A stretch of DNA of 64,000 bases from Prolixibacteraceae bacterium UBA1413 (lineage in GTDB: Bacteria; Bacteroidota; Bacteroidia; Bacteroidales; Prolixibacteraceae), in NCBI GenBank assembly GCA_002304925.1, contig DBPT01000005.1, positions 62,001 to 126,000 on the forward strand. The letters are read 5' to 3'. The notes under the pieces were generated by a model. The model was given only the letters and a program-made list of their open reading frames with translations, did no database searches and had not been told where the DNA came from. Shown here in pieces: positions 16,420 through 25,817 of the stretch (its first letter is position 1; every line of letters starts with the position of its first letter). The position numbers and the translations under genes are program-made.

Positions 16420-17931
16420 ATGGATTCAAGCCAACCGCGAGATACGGAAAGAGAGAGATCATCTTTGATAAAGCGTCTGGATGCGTTGTATGAATATGAC
16501 CGGGAGCCTGTTTCGGAGAATAGGCTGCATGGATGGAAGAACTTCATCGCGATGTTTTCCGGGGAGCATATTGCGGGGACGGAATTTGTGCTGGGGCCTT
16601 TGATGGTGATGCACGGGGTTTCGGCGGGGGATTTCATCTGGGGCTTGCTGGCCGGGAATACCATGGCGGTGTTGAGTTGGGCATTTCTGACCGCCCCGGT
16701 GGCGGTCAAAACCCGGCTTACCATTTACTGGCAGTTGAAAAAGGTGGTCGGGCCGTGGCTTACCTTTGCCTACAGTGCTTTTTATGCCTTCATCTTATGT
16801 CTGATGGCAGGAGCCATGGTGAATGTGGCGGTGACTTCCATTTCCATTCCCTTTGGGATTCCCAATCCTGACTACCTCGCCGGGGATTTGCTTCCTTCCC
16901 TTCCCTGGATGGGGATCGCCCTGGTGGTAGGTGCCGTAATTGCGGTGCTGGCGGTGCTGGGATTCGAAAAAATCGCCCATTTCTCAAAGATCTGCGCTCC
17001 CTGGATGATCCTGGTCTTCTTTGCCGCCGCCATCGCCATGCTGGCCAAACTCAGGTCGGGGACGGAAGGGAGTTTTTGGGAGATCCTGTCAACGAAAATT
17101 TTCACCGGGCAACCCCTCGGGAACAATTCGAAGTATACCTTCTGGCATGTGGCGGGATTTGCCTGGTTGTGCAACGCCACCCAGCACATGGGCATGGCCG
17201 ACATCACCATTTTCCGGTATGCCAAACGGTGGACCCAGGGATTCGCCTCGGCCTTCGGCATGTTTCTGGGCCATTTCGGAGCCTGGATCGCTTCGGGGAT
17301 TTTATGCGCCGCATACCTGGCCGACGGATTCACCAATCCCCAGCCGGGGACCATTGCCCTGTTCGGAGCCGGACTGGCGGGAGCGGTGTGTGTGGTCATC
17401 GCCGGATGGACCACCGCAAATCCCACCCTTTACAGGGCCGGATTGGCCATTCAGGTGGTCACTCCCAACTGGAGACGGTGGAAAGTCACCTTCGCCGCCG
17501 GCATTTTTATGATCATCACTGCCTGTATCCCGGCGGTAAACGCCAATCTCGACCGTATCGTCGCCTATTATGGCTTGTTCTTCGCCCCCGTGGGAGCCTT
17601 CATTATCCTCGAAGTATGGCTTTTCCCGAAAATCGGACTTATCAGCAACTTCATCGAAAAATCAGGCTTAAGCTTCAGCTGGCCCGCCGCTGTCTCCTGG
17701 TTCACACCCTTCCTCATCTCCCTCTTCTTCTACGGAAAGGATAATTACCCATTCCTCAGCAAGATGGTAAACGGCAGGTTGCCCGGGTGGATCGACAAGC
17801 TTCACCTGGATATCACCTTCCTGGTGGGACCAGAATGGATCCTCGCCGCCATTTTTTACCTCATCACGGTCTTCATTCAGCAAAAGTCAACCCCCCATCC
17901 GCAGTTCGCCGGGAAAGGAGGCCTCTTATGA
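16420..17931 (+). CDS. NCS1-type permease (purine/cytosine permease superfamily)
   Basis: A 503-residue membrane protein with about 12 hydrophobic helices. The layout matches the nucleobase:cation symporter-1 family: an amphipathic N-terminus ending NRLHGWKNFIAMFSGEHIAGTEF, a first helix region with LGPLMVMHGVSAGDF, AGFAWLCNATQHMGMADITIFRYA in the middle, and WTTANPTLYRAGL later. NCS1 proteins usually import nucleobases, hydantoins or related small molecules with Na+ or H+. As first gene of a rhamnosidase operon its substrate is more likely a sugar or glycoside derivative; this is inference. ATG 16420 was preferred because a promoter covers the upstream TTG. The stop overlaps the next gene as ATGA. 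Confidence 0.8.
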   Translation: MDSSQPRDTERERSSLIKRLDALYEYDREPVSENRLHGWKNFIAMFSGEHIAGTEFVLGPLMVMHGVSAGDFIWGLLAGNTMAVLSWAFLTAPVAVKTRLTIYWQLKKVVGPWLTFAYSAFYAFILCLMAGAMVNVAVTSISIPFGIPNPDYLAGDLLPSLPWMGIALVVGAVIAVLAVLGFEKIAHFSKICAPWMILVFFAAAIAMLAKLRSGTEGSFWEILSTKIFTGQPLGNNSKYTFWHVAGFAWLCNATQHMGMADITIFRYAKRWTQGFASAFGMFLGHFGAWIASGILCAAYLADGFTNPQPGTIALFGAGLAGAVCVVIAGWTTANPTLYRAGLAIQVVTPNWRRWKVTFAAGIFMIITACIPAVNANLDRIVAYYGLFFAPVGAFIILEVWLFPKIGLISNFIEKSGLSFSWPAAVSWFTPFLISLFFYGKDNYPFLSKMVNGRLPGWIDKLHLDITFLVGPEWILAAIFYLITVFIQQKSTPHPQFAGKGGLL

Positions 17932-18137
17932 AAAAAATCCTGATCACCCTTTCATTTCTCGGGCTGGCACTGACCCTGGTCCCTTCCTTGCTGGTACTCA
18001 AAGGGATCCTGGAATTAAAGGACCATTATCTGCTCATGACTGTCGGCATGGTTTTGTGGTTTGCCACCGCCCCCTTCTGGATGAAAAGCAAATCCCCCGA
18101 CCGGCAGAATGACGGGAAGGAATCACCAAAAAATTGA
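17928..18137 (+). CDS. Small two-helix membrane protein, unknown function
   Basis: A 69-residue protein (MKKILITLSFLGLALTLVPSLLVL...) with two hydrophobic helices (residues about 4-24 and 34-51) and a charged C-terminus rich in Lys, Asp and Asn. Its ATG overlaps the permease stop (ATGA) and is preceded by AAAGGAGG, a strong Shine-Dalgarno site that is unusual here. Its end overlaps the rhamnosidase start. This tight coupling suggests a permease accessory subunit, like the small partners of other bacterial symporters, but I recognise no family. Confidence 0.8.
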   Translation: MKKILITLSFLGLALTLVPSLLVLKGILELKDHYLLMTVGMVLWFATAPFWMKSKSPDRQNDGKESPKN

Positions 18138-20872
18138 CCGGAGTGCTGACAATCAAGGATCTGCGTACCGAATACCACGTCAACCCCATCGGTGTGGATA
18201 TCCCGGCACCCCGGCTGAGTTGGAAAATGGATGCTGAAGGAGCCCGAAACATTCTTCAAACCTCATATCACATCCGATGTGCCCGATCTCCGGAAGCGCT
18301 GAACCGGGGATTTCCCCTGGTCTGGGATTCCGGGGAAGTGGCATCGGACCGGTCGGTGCATGTGGAATACGAGGGGTTGCCCCCCGGCCCCGGAGAGCGC
18401 ATCTATTGGAAAGTAAAAGCTTCGGCAGGAGATCGCCATTCCGGATGGAGCGAACCTGCCTTTTGGGAAACCGGACTGATGGATGCCTCCGCATGGAAAG
18501 CCCAGTGGATCGAAGCTGACCTGCTGGAGGATCCCGACCGTGCCAATCCCGCGCCTTTACTGCGGAAAGAATTCCGTACCCAAAAAATGGTCATTAAAGC
18601 AATCCTTTATGTTACGGCCCGCGGATTGTACCGGGTGCACCTCAATGGCGTCAGGGCGGGCGACCAGGAGTTTACCCCGGGATGGACCAGCTACCACAAA
18701 CGCTTGCAGTACCAGGTTTATGATGTTACCGGAATGGTAAAAAACGGGGACAACGCCATCGGCGTCATCCTCGGCGACGGATGGTACCGCGGAAATATAG
18801 GATGGCAGGGGGAAAGGAACCTCTACGGGGACAAAACAGCTTTGCTGCTTCAGTTGAAAATCACCTTTTACGACGGATCCGCCCTGCTGGTTTTCTCCGA
18901 CGGCAGTTGGAAAAGCTCCACAGGTCCCATCCTCTCCTCCGAAATCTACCATGGCGAGGTCTATGATGCACGGCTTGAAAAGAGGGGATGGGACCTTCCG
19001 GGGTATGACGATTCGGATTGGGCCGGGGTTTTGACCCGGGAGTATGGCTATGATTCCCTCACCGCAACGGTGGGTCCCCCGGTCAGGGTGACCCGTGAAA
19101 TCAAACCGACGGCTTTCATAACCACCCCCTTGGGGGAGCGGGTGCTCGATTTCGGGCAGAACCTGGCAGGCCGGATCCAGTTTCAGCTTCTCGGTATTCC
19201 GGGCGGCAAAATCACCCTCCTTCATGCGGAAGTTCTGGACAAGGATGGTAATTTTTACACGGAAAATCTGCGTGCTGCCCGTCAGAAAGTGGAATACATT
19301 TTCAAAGGAAGGGAAGCGGAAACCTACGAACCTCATTTCACATGGATGGGTTTCAGGTACGTAAAGGTGGCGGATTATGCAGGCGTCATCGATCCTGACC
19401 GGTTCACGGCCCGGGTGCTTCACTCCGGCATGGAGTTAACCGGCACCTTTGAATGTTCCTCTCCGTTGGTGAATCAGCTGCAACACAACATTCTGTGGAG
19501 CCTGCGCGGCAATTTCCTGGATGTGCCCACCGACTGTCCCCAGCGTGACGAACGGCTGGGATGGACCGGTGATGCGCTGGTATTCGCCCCCACCGCCTGC
19601 TTCAATGTGAATGCCGCCCCGTTTTTCTCCAAATGGCTGAAAGACCTTTATGCCGACCAGCGTCAGGATGGTGCGGTTCCCTGGGTGGTTCCCATGATGC
19701 TTACCGACGGGGGAGGCACGGGATGGTCCGACGGTTACGGTGCCGCCGGATGGGCCGATGCCGCCGTGATGATCCCCTGGGTACTCTACCAGCAGTACGG
19801 TGATGAACGCATTCTTATGGAGCAGTACTCCTCCATGAAAGGATGGGTGGACTTCATGGTCCGGGAAGCCGGGGAGAGCTGCCTCTTTACCTCAGGATTT
19901 CACTTCGGCGACTGGCTCTCATTTGCGGAATACTACAGCCAGGTATACAACGCCCCCGATTACGGTTTTGCCGGCGCCCATACGGAAAAAGAGCTGATCG
20001 CCACGGTATTCTTTTACCGCTCCACGGACCTGTTGGCAAGAATCGCTTCCATTCTTGGCAAAGTGGAGGATGCCGCATTTTACTCCTCCCTTCTTCCCCG
20101 CATACAAAAAGCCTTCCGGGAGGAATTCATCACCCCCAACGGCAGGTTGGTTTCCGATACCCAGACGGCATACGCTCTGGCCCTGGCCTTCGGAATACTT
20201 CCGCAGGAAATGGTCCGCACAGCCGCTGCAAGGCTTGCCGCCAACGTGACTCGTTTCCGGCATCTGACCACCGGATTCCTGGGAACCCCGCTATTGCTGG
20301 ATGCTCTCACCGATGCCGGATACCCCGGCCTGGCCTATCAGCTGCTGCTGAATACCTCCTATCCTTCGTGGCTCTATCCCGTCACCCGGGGCGCCACCAC
20401 CATCTGGGAACGGTGGGACGGCATCCGGCCCGACGGCTCCTTCCAGGATCCCGGCATGAATTCCTTCAACCACTACGCCTATGGGGCCGTGGGCAACTGG
20501 CTTTATTCCAGGGTGGCGGGAATACAATCCGACCTGCAGAGTGCCGGATACAAAAAAATCATCATCCGCCCGGTCATCTCTCCCCCACTTACCCATGCCT
20601 GCGCAACCTACCAATCCATGTACGGGGAAATTACTTCAGGGTGGGAGGTGAACGGAACGAAACTGATCCTCCGGGTGACCATCCCTGCCAATGCAACGGC
20701 GCAAATCCATATTCCCGCCTCGTGTGAAGCCGCGGTCACCGAACATGGAATCCCCATAGAAAAGTCGGGGGAACTGGAAAACAAAGGAACCTCCGGCGGA
20801 TGCCGGGTGGTGGAGTGCGGTTCCGGGATTTACCATTTTGAGACCTGTCTGCCATCGGATGATAAAACCTGA
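18134..20872 (+). CDS. GH78 alpha-L-rhamnosidase, cytoplasmic
   Basis: A 912-residue GH78 enzyme. The N-domain carries LRTEYHVNPIGVDIPAPRLSW, and the Bac_rhamnosid_N domain has GLYRVHLNGVRAGDQEFTPG and GDGWYRGNIGW. The (alpha/alpha)6 barrel has the signature DCPQRDERLGWTGD (residues about 466-479), which includes the general acid, and NHYAYGAVGNWLY near the end. It removes terminal alpha-L-rhamnose from pectic fragments or glycosides. There is no signal peptide, so the substrate must be imported first, presumably by the neighbouring permease or the SSS symporter. The start is TTG 18134, overlapping the previous stop, or GTG 18143. Confidence 0.93.
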   Translation: MTGVLTIKDLRTEYHVNPIGVDIPAPRLSWKMDAEGARNILQTSYHIRCARSPEALNRGFPLVWDSGEVASDRSVHVEYEGLPPGPGERIYWKVKASAGDRHSGWSEPAFWETGLMDASAWKAQWIEADLLEDPDRANPAPLLRKEFRTQKMVIKAILYVTARGLYRVHLNGVRAGDQEFTPGWTSYHKRLQYQVYDVTGMVKNGDNAIGVILGDGWYRGNIGWQGERNLYGDKTALLLQLKITFYDGSALLVFSDGSWKSSTGPILSSEIYHGEVYDARLEKRGWDLPGYDDSDWAGVLTREYGYDSLTATVGPPVRVTREIKPTAFITTPLGERVLDFGQNLAGRIQFQLLGIPGGKITLLHAEVLDKDGNFYTENLRAARQKVEYIFKGREAETYEPHFTWMGFRYVKVADYAGVIDPDRFTARVLHSGMELTGTFECSSPLVNQLQHNILWSLRGNFLDVPTDCPQRDERLGWTGDALVFAPTACFNVNAAPFFSKWLKDLYADQRQDGAVPWVVPMMLTDGGGTGWSDGYGAAGWADAAVMIPWVLYQQYGDERILMEQYSSMKGWVDFMVREAGESCLFTSGFHFGDWLSFAEYYSQVYNAPDYGFAGAHTEKELIATVFFYRSTDLLARIASILGKVEDAAFYSSLLPRIQKAFREEFITPNGRLVSDTQTAYALALAFGILPQEMVRTAAARLAANVTRFRHLTTGFLGTPLLLDALTDAGYPGLAYQLLLNTSYPSWLYPVTRGATTIWERWDGIRPDGSFQDPGMNSFNHYAYGAVGNWLYSRVAGIQSDLQSAGYKKIIIRPVISPPLTHACATYQSMYGEITSGWEVNGTKLILRVTIPANATAQIHIPASCEAAVTEHGIPIEKSGELENKGTSGGCRVVECGSGIYHFETCLPSDDKT

Positions 20873-20950
20873 GTGCCTGATGCCGGAGGTCACTGCGCAT
20901 ATAAACCACGACATGGTCATCATTTTAGTATCACAGAATTAACCAGACCA

Positions 20951-23007
20951 ATGAAATACACCAAAGAGAAGAAGCCGTTATTCCGCTGTTTTATCTTGCC
21001 GGCACTTCTGCTGTGCCTTCACCTCCCGGTTCACCTCGGGGGTCAGGAGCGGGGGCTTACCGCTACGGGAACGAGTCCTCATTTAAGACTTCGGAGTGTA
21101 AACATCGGGGATGTCACCTGGACCGATGGTTTCTGGGCCGAGCGGTTCCGGGTGTGCAGCGGGGTGATGGTCCCCCGCATGATGGGTTGCTACCTCAACC
21201 CTGAAGTAAGCCATGCCTTCCGGAATTTTGAAATTGCTGCCGGACTGGCAGAGGGGGATCATCAGGGGCCTGCTTTCCACGACGGTGATTTTTATAAAAT
21301 GCTGGAAGCGGAGATCATGGTATGGGCCGCATCACGGGACCAGAAGCTGGAAACAGAGATTGACCGGATCATCGCCGTTATCGGGAAAGCCCAGCGTGCC
21401 GACGGGTACCTCCATACACCCGCGCTGATCAAAGCGGCCAAAAATCCGGGATCCAGGTATGAATTTACGAGAAGGCTCGATTTTGAAACCTACAACCTGG
21501 GCCACCTGATGACAGCAGCCTGTATTCATCACCGGGTGACAGGGAAAAACACCCTGCTGGAGATTGCCCGGAAGGCTACCCGTTTCCTGGTGGAATTTTC
21601 GCGGACGGCGCCGGAGGAACTGGCCGGAAATACCATCTGTCCCTCCCATTACATGGGGGTGGCGGAGATGTACCGGACTACGGGCGATCCCGCCTTTCTG
21701 GAACTGGCAAAAAAACTGATGGAGATCCGGAGCCTGGTGAAGGAGGGAACCGACCACAACCAGGACCGGATTCCTTTCAAACAACAGACTACGGCAGTGG
21801 GACATGCCGTCAGGGCTAACTACCTCTATGCCGGCGCCGCCGATCTCTATGCCGAAACCGGGGATGATTCGTTGCTGACAGCCCTGGAAAAATCGGGAAC
21901 GATGTGGTCGGCGGCAAATTATACATCACAGGGGCCTGCGGAGCTCTCTACGATGGTGTTTCTCCCGACGGGACCACCTATGACCAGCCTTCGATCCAAC
22001 AGGTCCACCAGGCTTACGGCCGGTCCTACCAGCTTCCCAACCTCAACGCCCATAACGAATCGTGCGCCAACATCGGGAACCTGCTCTGGAACTGGCGGAT
22101 GCTCCTCATATCAGGGAATGCCGCCTATGCCGACATCATGGAAACGGTCATGTACAACAGCCTCCTTGCCGCCGTCAGCCTCGACGGCACAGGATATTTC
22201 TATACCAACCCCCTCTGCGTGGCTGACGAATTAAGCCACGACCTCCGCTGGTCCAAAAACCGGGAGGAATACATCTCCTATTGCAACTGCTGTCCCCCCA
22301 ATACCATCCGGACTATCGCCGAAATACAGGAATACTTCTATTCCAAATCTGACGACGGGATGTATGTCAACTTTTACGGGGGCAGCCAGCTGCACACGAC
22401 CTGGAACGGGAAGGACGTGAGCCTGGAACAGGTCACCGGATATCCCTGGGAGGGCAGCATCACCCTGCTGATCAGCAAATTTCCGGAGACGGCGAAACTT
22501 TACCTGCGGATCCCCGGGTGGGCCGATACGGCTACAGTCCTGATAAACGGGCAGTCCGCCGGGATCATCCCGGAACCCGGAAGGTATGTGCAAATTTCAC
22601 GCGCCTGGCAAACAGGAGACCGTGTGGAAGTGATCCTTCCCATGCGACCGGTGCTGGTAGAAGCCCATCCCCTCGTGGAAGAAACCCGCAACCAGGTGGC
22701 CGTCAGGCGCGGCCCCGTGGTCTACTGTCTGGAATCGCCCGACATCCCGGAAGGAAGCAGGATTTTTGACTTTTCCATCCCGGTTACGGCCACCCTGGAA
22801 CCTTTTCAACAGTTCATCGGGGATGCCTGCATTGTGGCCCTTAATGGCCAATTCCTGAAAGAAAAGGGAGGAACCTGGAATAATAACCTCTACAGGATTC
22901 GTACCCCCGAAAAACCGGAACCCGTTTCAGTTACGCTGATTCCCTATTTTGCCTGGAACAATCGCGGAAATTCGGAAATGACCGTCTGGATACCGCTGGA
23001 CAGATAA
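20951..23007 (+). pseudogene. GH127 beta-L-arabinofuranosidase, interrupted by a -1 bp frameshift near 21890
   Basis: The gene encodes a signal peptide (FILPALLLCLHLPVHLGG), then the GH127 (alpha/alpha)6 barrel beginning VTWTDGFWAERFRVC. The first frame is GH127-like to LTALEK (21892) and then turns to nonsense that ends at 22234. The correct sequence continues in another frame (NDVVGGKLYITGACGALYDG) to 23007 and includes CNCCPPN (near residue 446) with the catalytic Cys. One extra A in the AAAAA run at 21888-21892 would restore a protein of about 685 residues. It is either a real frameshift or a homopolymer sequencing error. An intact enzyme would release beta-L-arabinofuranose. I used ATG 20951 rather than the upstream GTG because it gives a clean signal peptide. 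Confidence 0.85.
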
Positions 23008-23028
23008 AAAGCTGAAGAAGCCTTCAGA
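23006..23028 (-). terminator. Possible terminator downstream of truA
   Basis: On the minus strand a short hairpin (CTGAAG, loop GCTT, CTTCAG) is followed by CTTTTTAT. The 6-bp stem is weak. The site is about 170 bp beyond the truA stop and right at the end of the GH127 gene. Confidence 0.35.
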
Positions 23029-23199
23029 GAGGAGGAGGCGCGGAATCGCAGGATCGCGGGTTGCTAGTTCAGGAAATGTGTCGTCAGGTATACTGTGAAG
23101 GGAAAATGCGGATTTTCCGTCGGGCGAGACACTGATTCACGAACGTGTGTTTGGAGGGTTTCCTTTGGTCCGGTGGCCCGGAGCACTTTATTCATCAAG

Positions 23200-23946
23200 T
23201 TAAGCCGGATCGCCGGGATAACGGATTCCGGTAAGGAATAGTCCGTGGGCCGGAGCGCTGCTCCCCGCGGCACCGCGATCCTTTTTTATAATGACACTTT
23301 CAAAACCTGCCACCGTAAGCCTGCCTTTCCCCACCTCCAGGAGGGTGCCCACAATCGCCCGCACCATGTTGCGCAAAAAACGATCCGCGGTGATAGTAAA
23401 AAACAACAGGGGACCCTCTCTCTCCCAGACCGCCTTCTCTATCAGGCAGCGGTTGGTCTTCACATCGGTGTGCAACTTGCTGAAACTGGTAAAATCGTCA
23501 TACTTCAGTAGAAGGCCAGCAGCTTCATTCATTTTTTCCACATCGAGCGGCCGGGGAAAATACCAGGCAGTATCCACCGAAAAAGGATCCTTCACCGTAT
23601 TGATGCAGTAACGGTAAGTCCGGGAAAGTGCACTGAAGCGGGCATGGAAATCCTCCGGAACCGGCAGGATGGACAATAGGGAAATATCATCGGGAAGAAA
23701 ACGGTTCAGCTTGTATACAACATCGTCTGAGGAAAAGGGAAGATCCCCGGCATCGAAATGGGCCGTATAAAAGGAGGCATGTACCCCGGTATCGGTGCGG
23801 CCGGCACCGGTGATGACAACCGGCATGCGTAAAAAGAGAGAAAAACACTCCTCCAGAACCCCCTGTACCGTCGGCCGGCCCGGCTGAACCTGCCATCCGA
23901 AATAACGGCTCCCCTTAAATCTGAGCTCCACCCGGTATCGCTGCAT
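23200..23946 (-). CDS. truA: tRNA pseudouridine(38-40) synthase
   Basis: A 248-residue TruA of normal length. It converts uridines 38-40 of the tRNA anticodon stem to pseudouridine. The catalytic Asp is D52 in GAGRTDTGVHA. Other family motifs are YFGWQVQPGRPTVQG, LSRTYRYCI and FLRNMVRAIVGTLLEVGKG. It stands alone on the minus strand, convergent with the GH127 gene, and marks the end of the glycosidase locus. Confidence 0.96.
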   Translation of the reverse strand: MQRYRVELRFKGSRYFGWQVQPGRPTVQGVLEECFSLFLRMPVVITGAGRTDTGVHASFYTAHFDAGDLPFSSDDVVYKLNRFLPDDISLLSILPVPEDFHARFSALSRTYRYCINTVKDPFSVDTAWYFPRPLDVEKMNEAAGLLLKYDDFTSFSKLHTDVKTNRCLIEKAVWEREGPLLFFTITADRFLRNMVRAIVGTLLEVGKGRLTVAGFESVIIKKDRGAAGSSAPAHGLFLTGIRYPGDPA

Positions 23947-24228
23947 CTGATGTTACTTTCCGGCCGAAATTAACAAAAAAGCTACCATTCTGCCTGTAAT
24001 TTTGTCAACTTTTTATAAAAAACAGGACATTCTGACATTTTTTTTAATTAACATAATAATCAACAATAGATGATAAAAACCTCCATATCGCTGTATGACA
24101 GCAATTTACTATGACAATGAATTGATATGATCCGGCAGGCTGGTATCTATTTTGATGGGTAAAATACCGGGAACATGAATTTTTCAAGAAAACAGAATTA
24201 ATAATTTAAATCAAAGGAGGATTTAGCC

Positions 24229-24675
24229 ATGACACTAATTAAAAGATCGAACATGTATCTTCCGTCGTTCTGGGACAACTTATTCACCCGGGATCTGATG
24301 GATTGGGGCAGTTCCAATTTTTCAAGTACCAACACCACATTGCCGGCTTTAAATGTGAAAGAGACCGACGATGCATTTGAAATTGAGGTGGCTGCACCCG
24401 GGATGAACAAGAATGATTTTAAGGTCAACCTGGAAAACAACCTGTTGACGATTACGTCAGAGAAGAAGGAAGAGAAAGAAGAAGAAGAAGAAAAGGGTCG
24501 TTTCACCCGCCGTGAATTCAGTTATCAGTCGTTCCAGCGGAGTTTCACCGTTCCGGAGACGGTTGTTGAAGGGGATAAGATCACGGCAAAATATTGCGAA
24601 GGCATTCTTTGCATTACACTTCCCAAAAAGGAGGAGGTAAAACCGAAACCGGCCCGCGAGATTTCGATCCAGTAA
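24229..24675 (+). CDS. Small heat-shock protein, Hsp20/alpha-crystallin family
   Basis: A 148-residue cytoplasmic holdase. The alpha-crystallin domain runs from about residue 38 to 135: LNVKETDDAFEIEVAAPGM, NLLTITSEKKE, FTVPETV and the closing GILCITLPKKEE. A Glu-rich insert (EEKEEEEEKGR) sits in the loop between strands. The start is preceded by AAAGGAGG, one of the few strong ribosome-binding sites here. The 280-bp AT-rich leader contains no CIRCE element that I can see. A clear terminator follows, so it is monocistronic. Confidence 0.95.
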   Translation: MTLIKRSNMYLPSFWDNLFTRDLMDWGSSNFSSTNTTLPALNVKETDDAFEIEVAAPGMNKNDFKVNLENNLLTITSEKKEEKEEEEEKGRFTRREFSYQSFQRSFTVPETVVEGDKITAKYCEGILCITLPKKEEVKPKPAREISIQ

Positions 24676-24685
24676 ATCACAGCAC

Positions 24686-24724
24686 AAACCAGGTCCTTAT
24701 GAGAGGGCCTGGTTTAATTTTTTT
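24686..24724 (+). terminator. Rho-independent terminator of the hsp20 gene
   Basis: Inverted repeat AAACCAGGTCC / GGGCCTGGTTT with an 8-nt loop, followed by AATTTTTTT. The stem is about 10 bp and starts 10 bp after the stop codon. Confidence 0.85.
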
Positions 24725-24809
24725 AACAAAAAATTCATTTTTTATAAAGATCAAACCTCTATTTTCGTGAGTTTAAAAATAACCAACATTTTCACGTAAA
24801 TTTTTCCTT

Positions 24810-25805
24810 ATGAATCAGGCAGTTGATATACGAGAACTCAATGAACGCATTCAGCGTGAGAGTTCATTTGTCGATCTAATTTCCATTGAAATGAACAAGG
24901 TGATTGTCGGGCAGAAACATCTTATCGAGAGTTTGCTGATCGGATTGCTTTCCGACGGGCATATTCTATTGGAAGGGGTGCCCGGTTTGGCAAAAACGCT
25001 GGCCATCAAGTCCCTTGCGCACACCATTGATGCCAAGTTCGCCAGGATTCAGTTCACGCCCGACCTGTTGCCTGCCGACCTGATCGGGACCATGATCTAC
25101 AGCCAGAAAAGGGAAGAGTTCTCGGTCAAGAAAGGCCCCATTTTTGCCAATTTCATTCTGGCTGATGAAATCAACAGGGCTCCTGCGAAAGTTCAGTCGG
25201 CATTGCTCGAAGCCATGCAGGAACGGCAGATCACCATCGGGGAGAACACCTATGCCCTCGACAAACCCTTTCTGGTGATGGCAACGCAGAATCCTATCGA
25301 ACAGGAAGGGACCTACCCGCTCCCCGAAGCCCAGGTAGACCGTTTTATGTTGAAAGTTGTGATTAACTACCCCAAAAAGGAGGAAGAGAAACTGATCATC
25401 CAGCAAAACCTGCTGAAAACCTTCCCGGAAACCAACAGCATCATGAAACCTGCCGACATCATGAAAGCGCGTGATGTGGTGAAAGAGGTGTATATCGACG
25501 AAAAAATCCAGAAATACATTGTAGATATTGTCTTTGCCACCCGTGAACCCGAGGAGTACAAACTGGAAAAATACCGTGACATGATCACCTGGGGAGCATC
25601 CCCCAGAGCCAGCATCAGTATGGCCCAGGCCTCCAAAGCCTATGCCTTCATCAAACGGCGCGGCTATGTCATCCCTGAAGATGTCCGTTCCGTTTGTCCC
25701 GACGTGATGCGCCACCGTATCGGTCTCAGCTACGAAGCAGAAGCCAACAACATTACCTCGGAGGAAATCATCACCGACATCCTCAATACCGTGGAAGTTC
25801 CATAA
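24810..25805 (+). CDS. MoxR-type AAA+ ATPase of the aerotolerance operon
   Basis: A 331-residue MoxR-family AAA+ ATPase. Walker A is GVPGLAKT (residues 56-63), Walker B is ILADEINR (about 117-124), and ATQNPIEQEGTYPLPEAQVDRF is the family sensor region (sensor 1 Asn in ATQNP). MoxR ATPases act as chaperones with von Willebrand A-domain partners. Here it heads the operon DUF58, membrane protein, BatA, BatB, BatC, BatD, BatE. It is cytoplasmic and starts 12 bp upstream of the DUF58 gene. Confidence 0.95.
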   Translation: MNQAVDIRELNERIQRESSFVDLISIEMNKVIVGQKHLIESLLIGLLSDGHILLEGVPGLAKTLAIKSLAHTIDAKFARIQFTPDLLPADLIGTMIYSQKREEFSVKKGPIFANFILADEINRAPAKVQSALLEAMQERQITIGENTYALDKPFLVMATQNPIEQEGTYPLPEAQVDRFMLKVVINYPKKEEEKLIIQQNLLKTFPETNSIMKPADIMKARDVVKEVYIDEKIQKYIVDIVFATREPEEYKLEKYRDMITWGASPRASISMAQASKAYAFIKRRGYVIPEDVRSVCPDVMRHRIGLSYEAEANNITSEEIITDILNTVEVP

Positions 25806-25817
25806 ATACTTATTATT

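Noticed and set aside
20873..20950. GTG start 78 bp upstream for the GH127 gene
   Set aside because: The added residues are not hydrophobic and would bury the signal peptide; ATG 20951 gives a normal leader.
23064..23273. 69-codon minus-strand frame overlapping the end of truA
   Set aside because: It overlaps truA in another frame and has no start context or family features.
24061..24228. CIRCE or other heat-shock operator before hsp20
   Set aside because: I found no TTAGCACTC-N9-GAGTGCTAA-like repeat; only weak AT-rich dyads are present.
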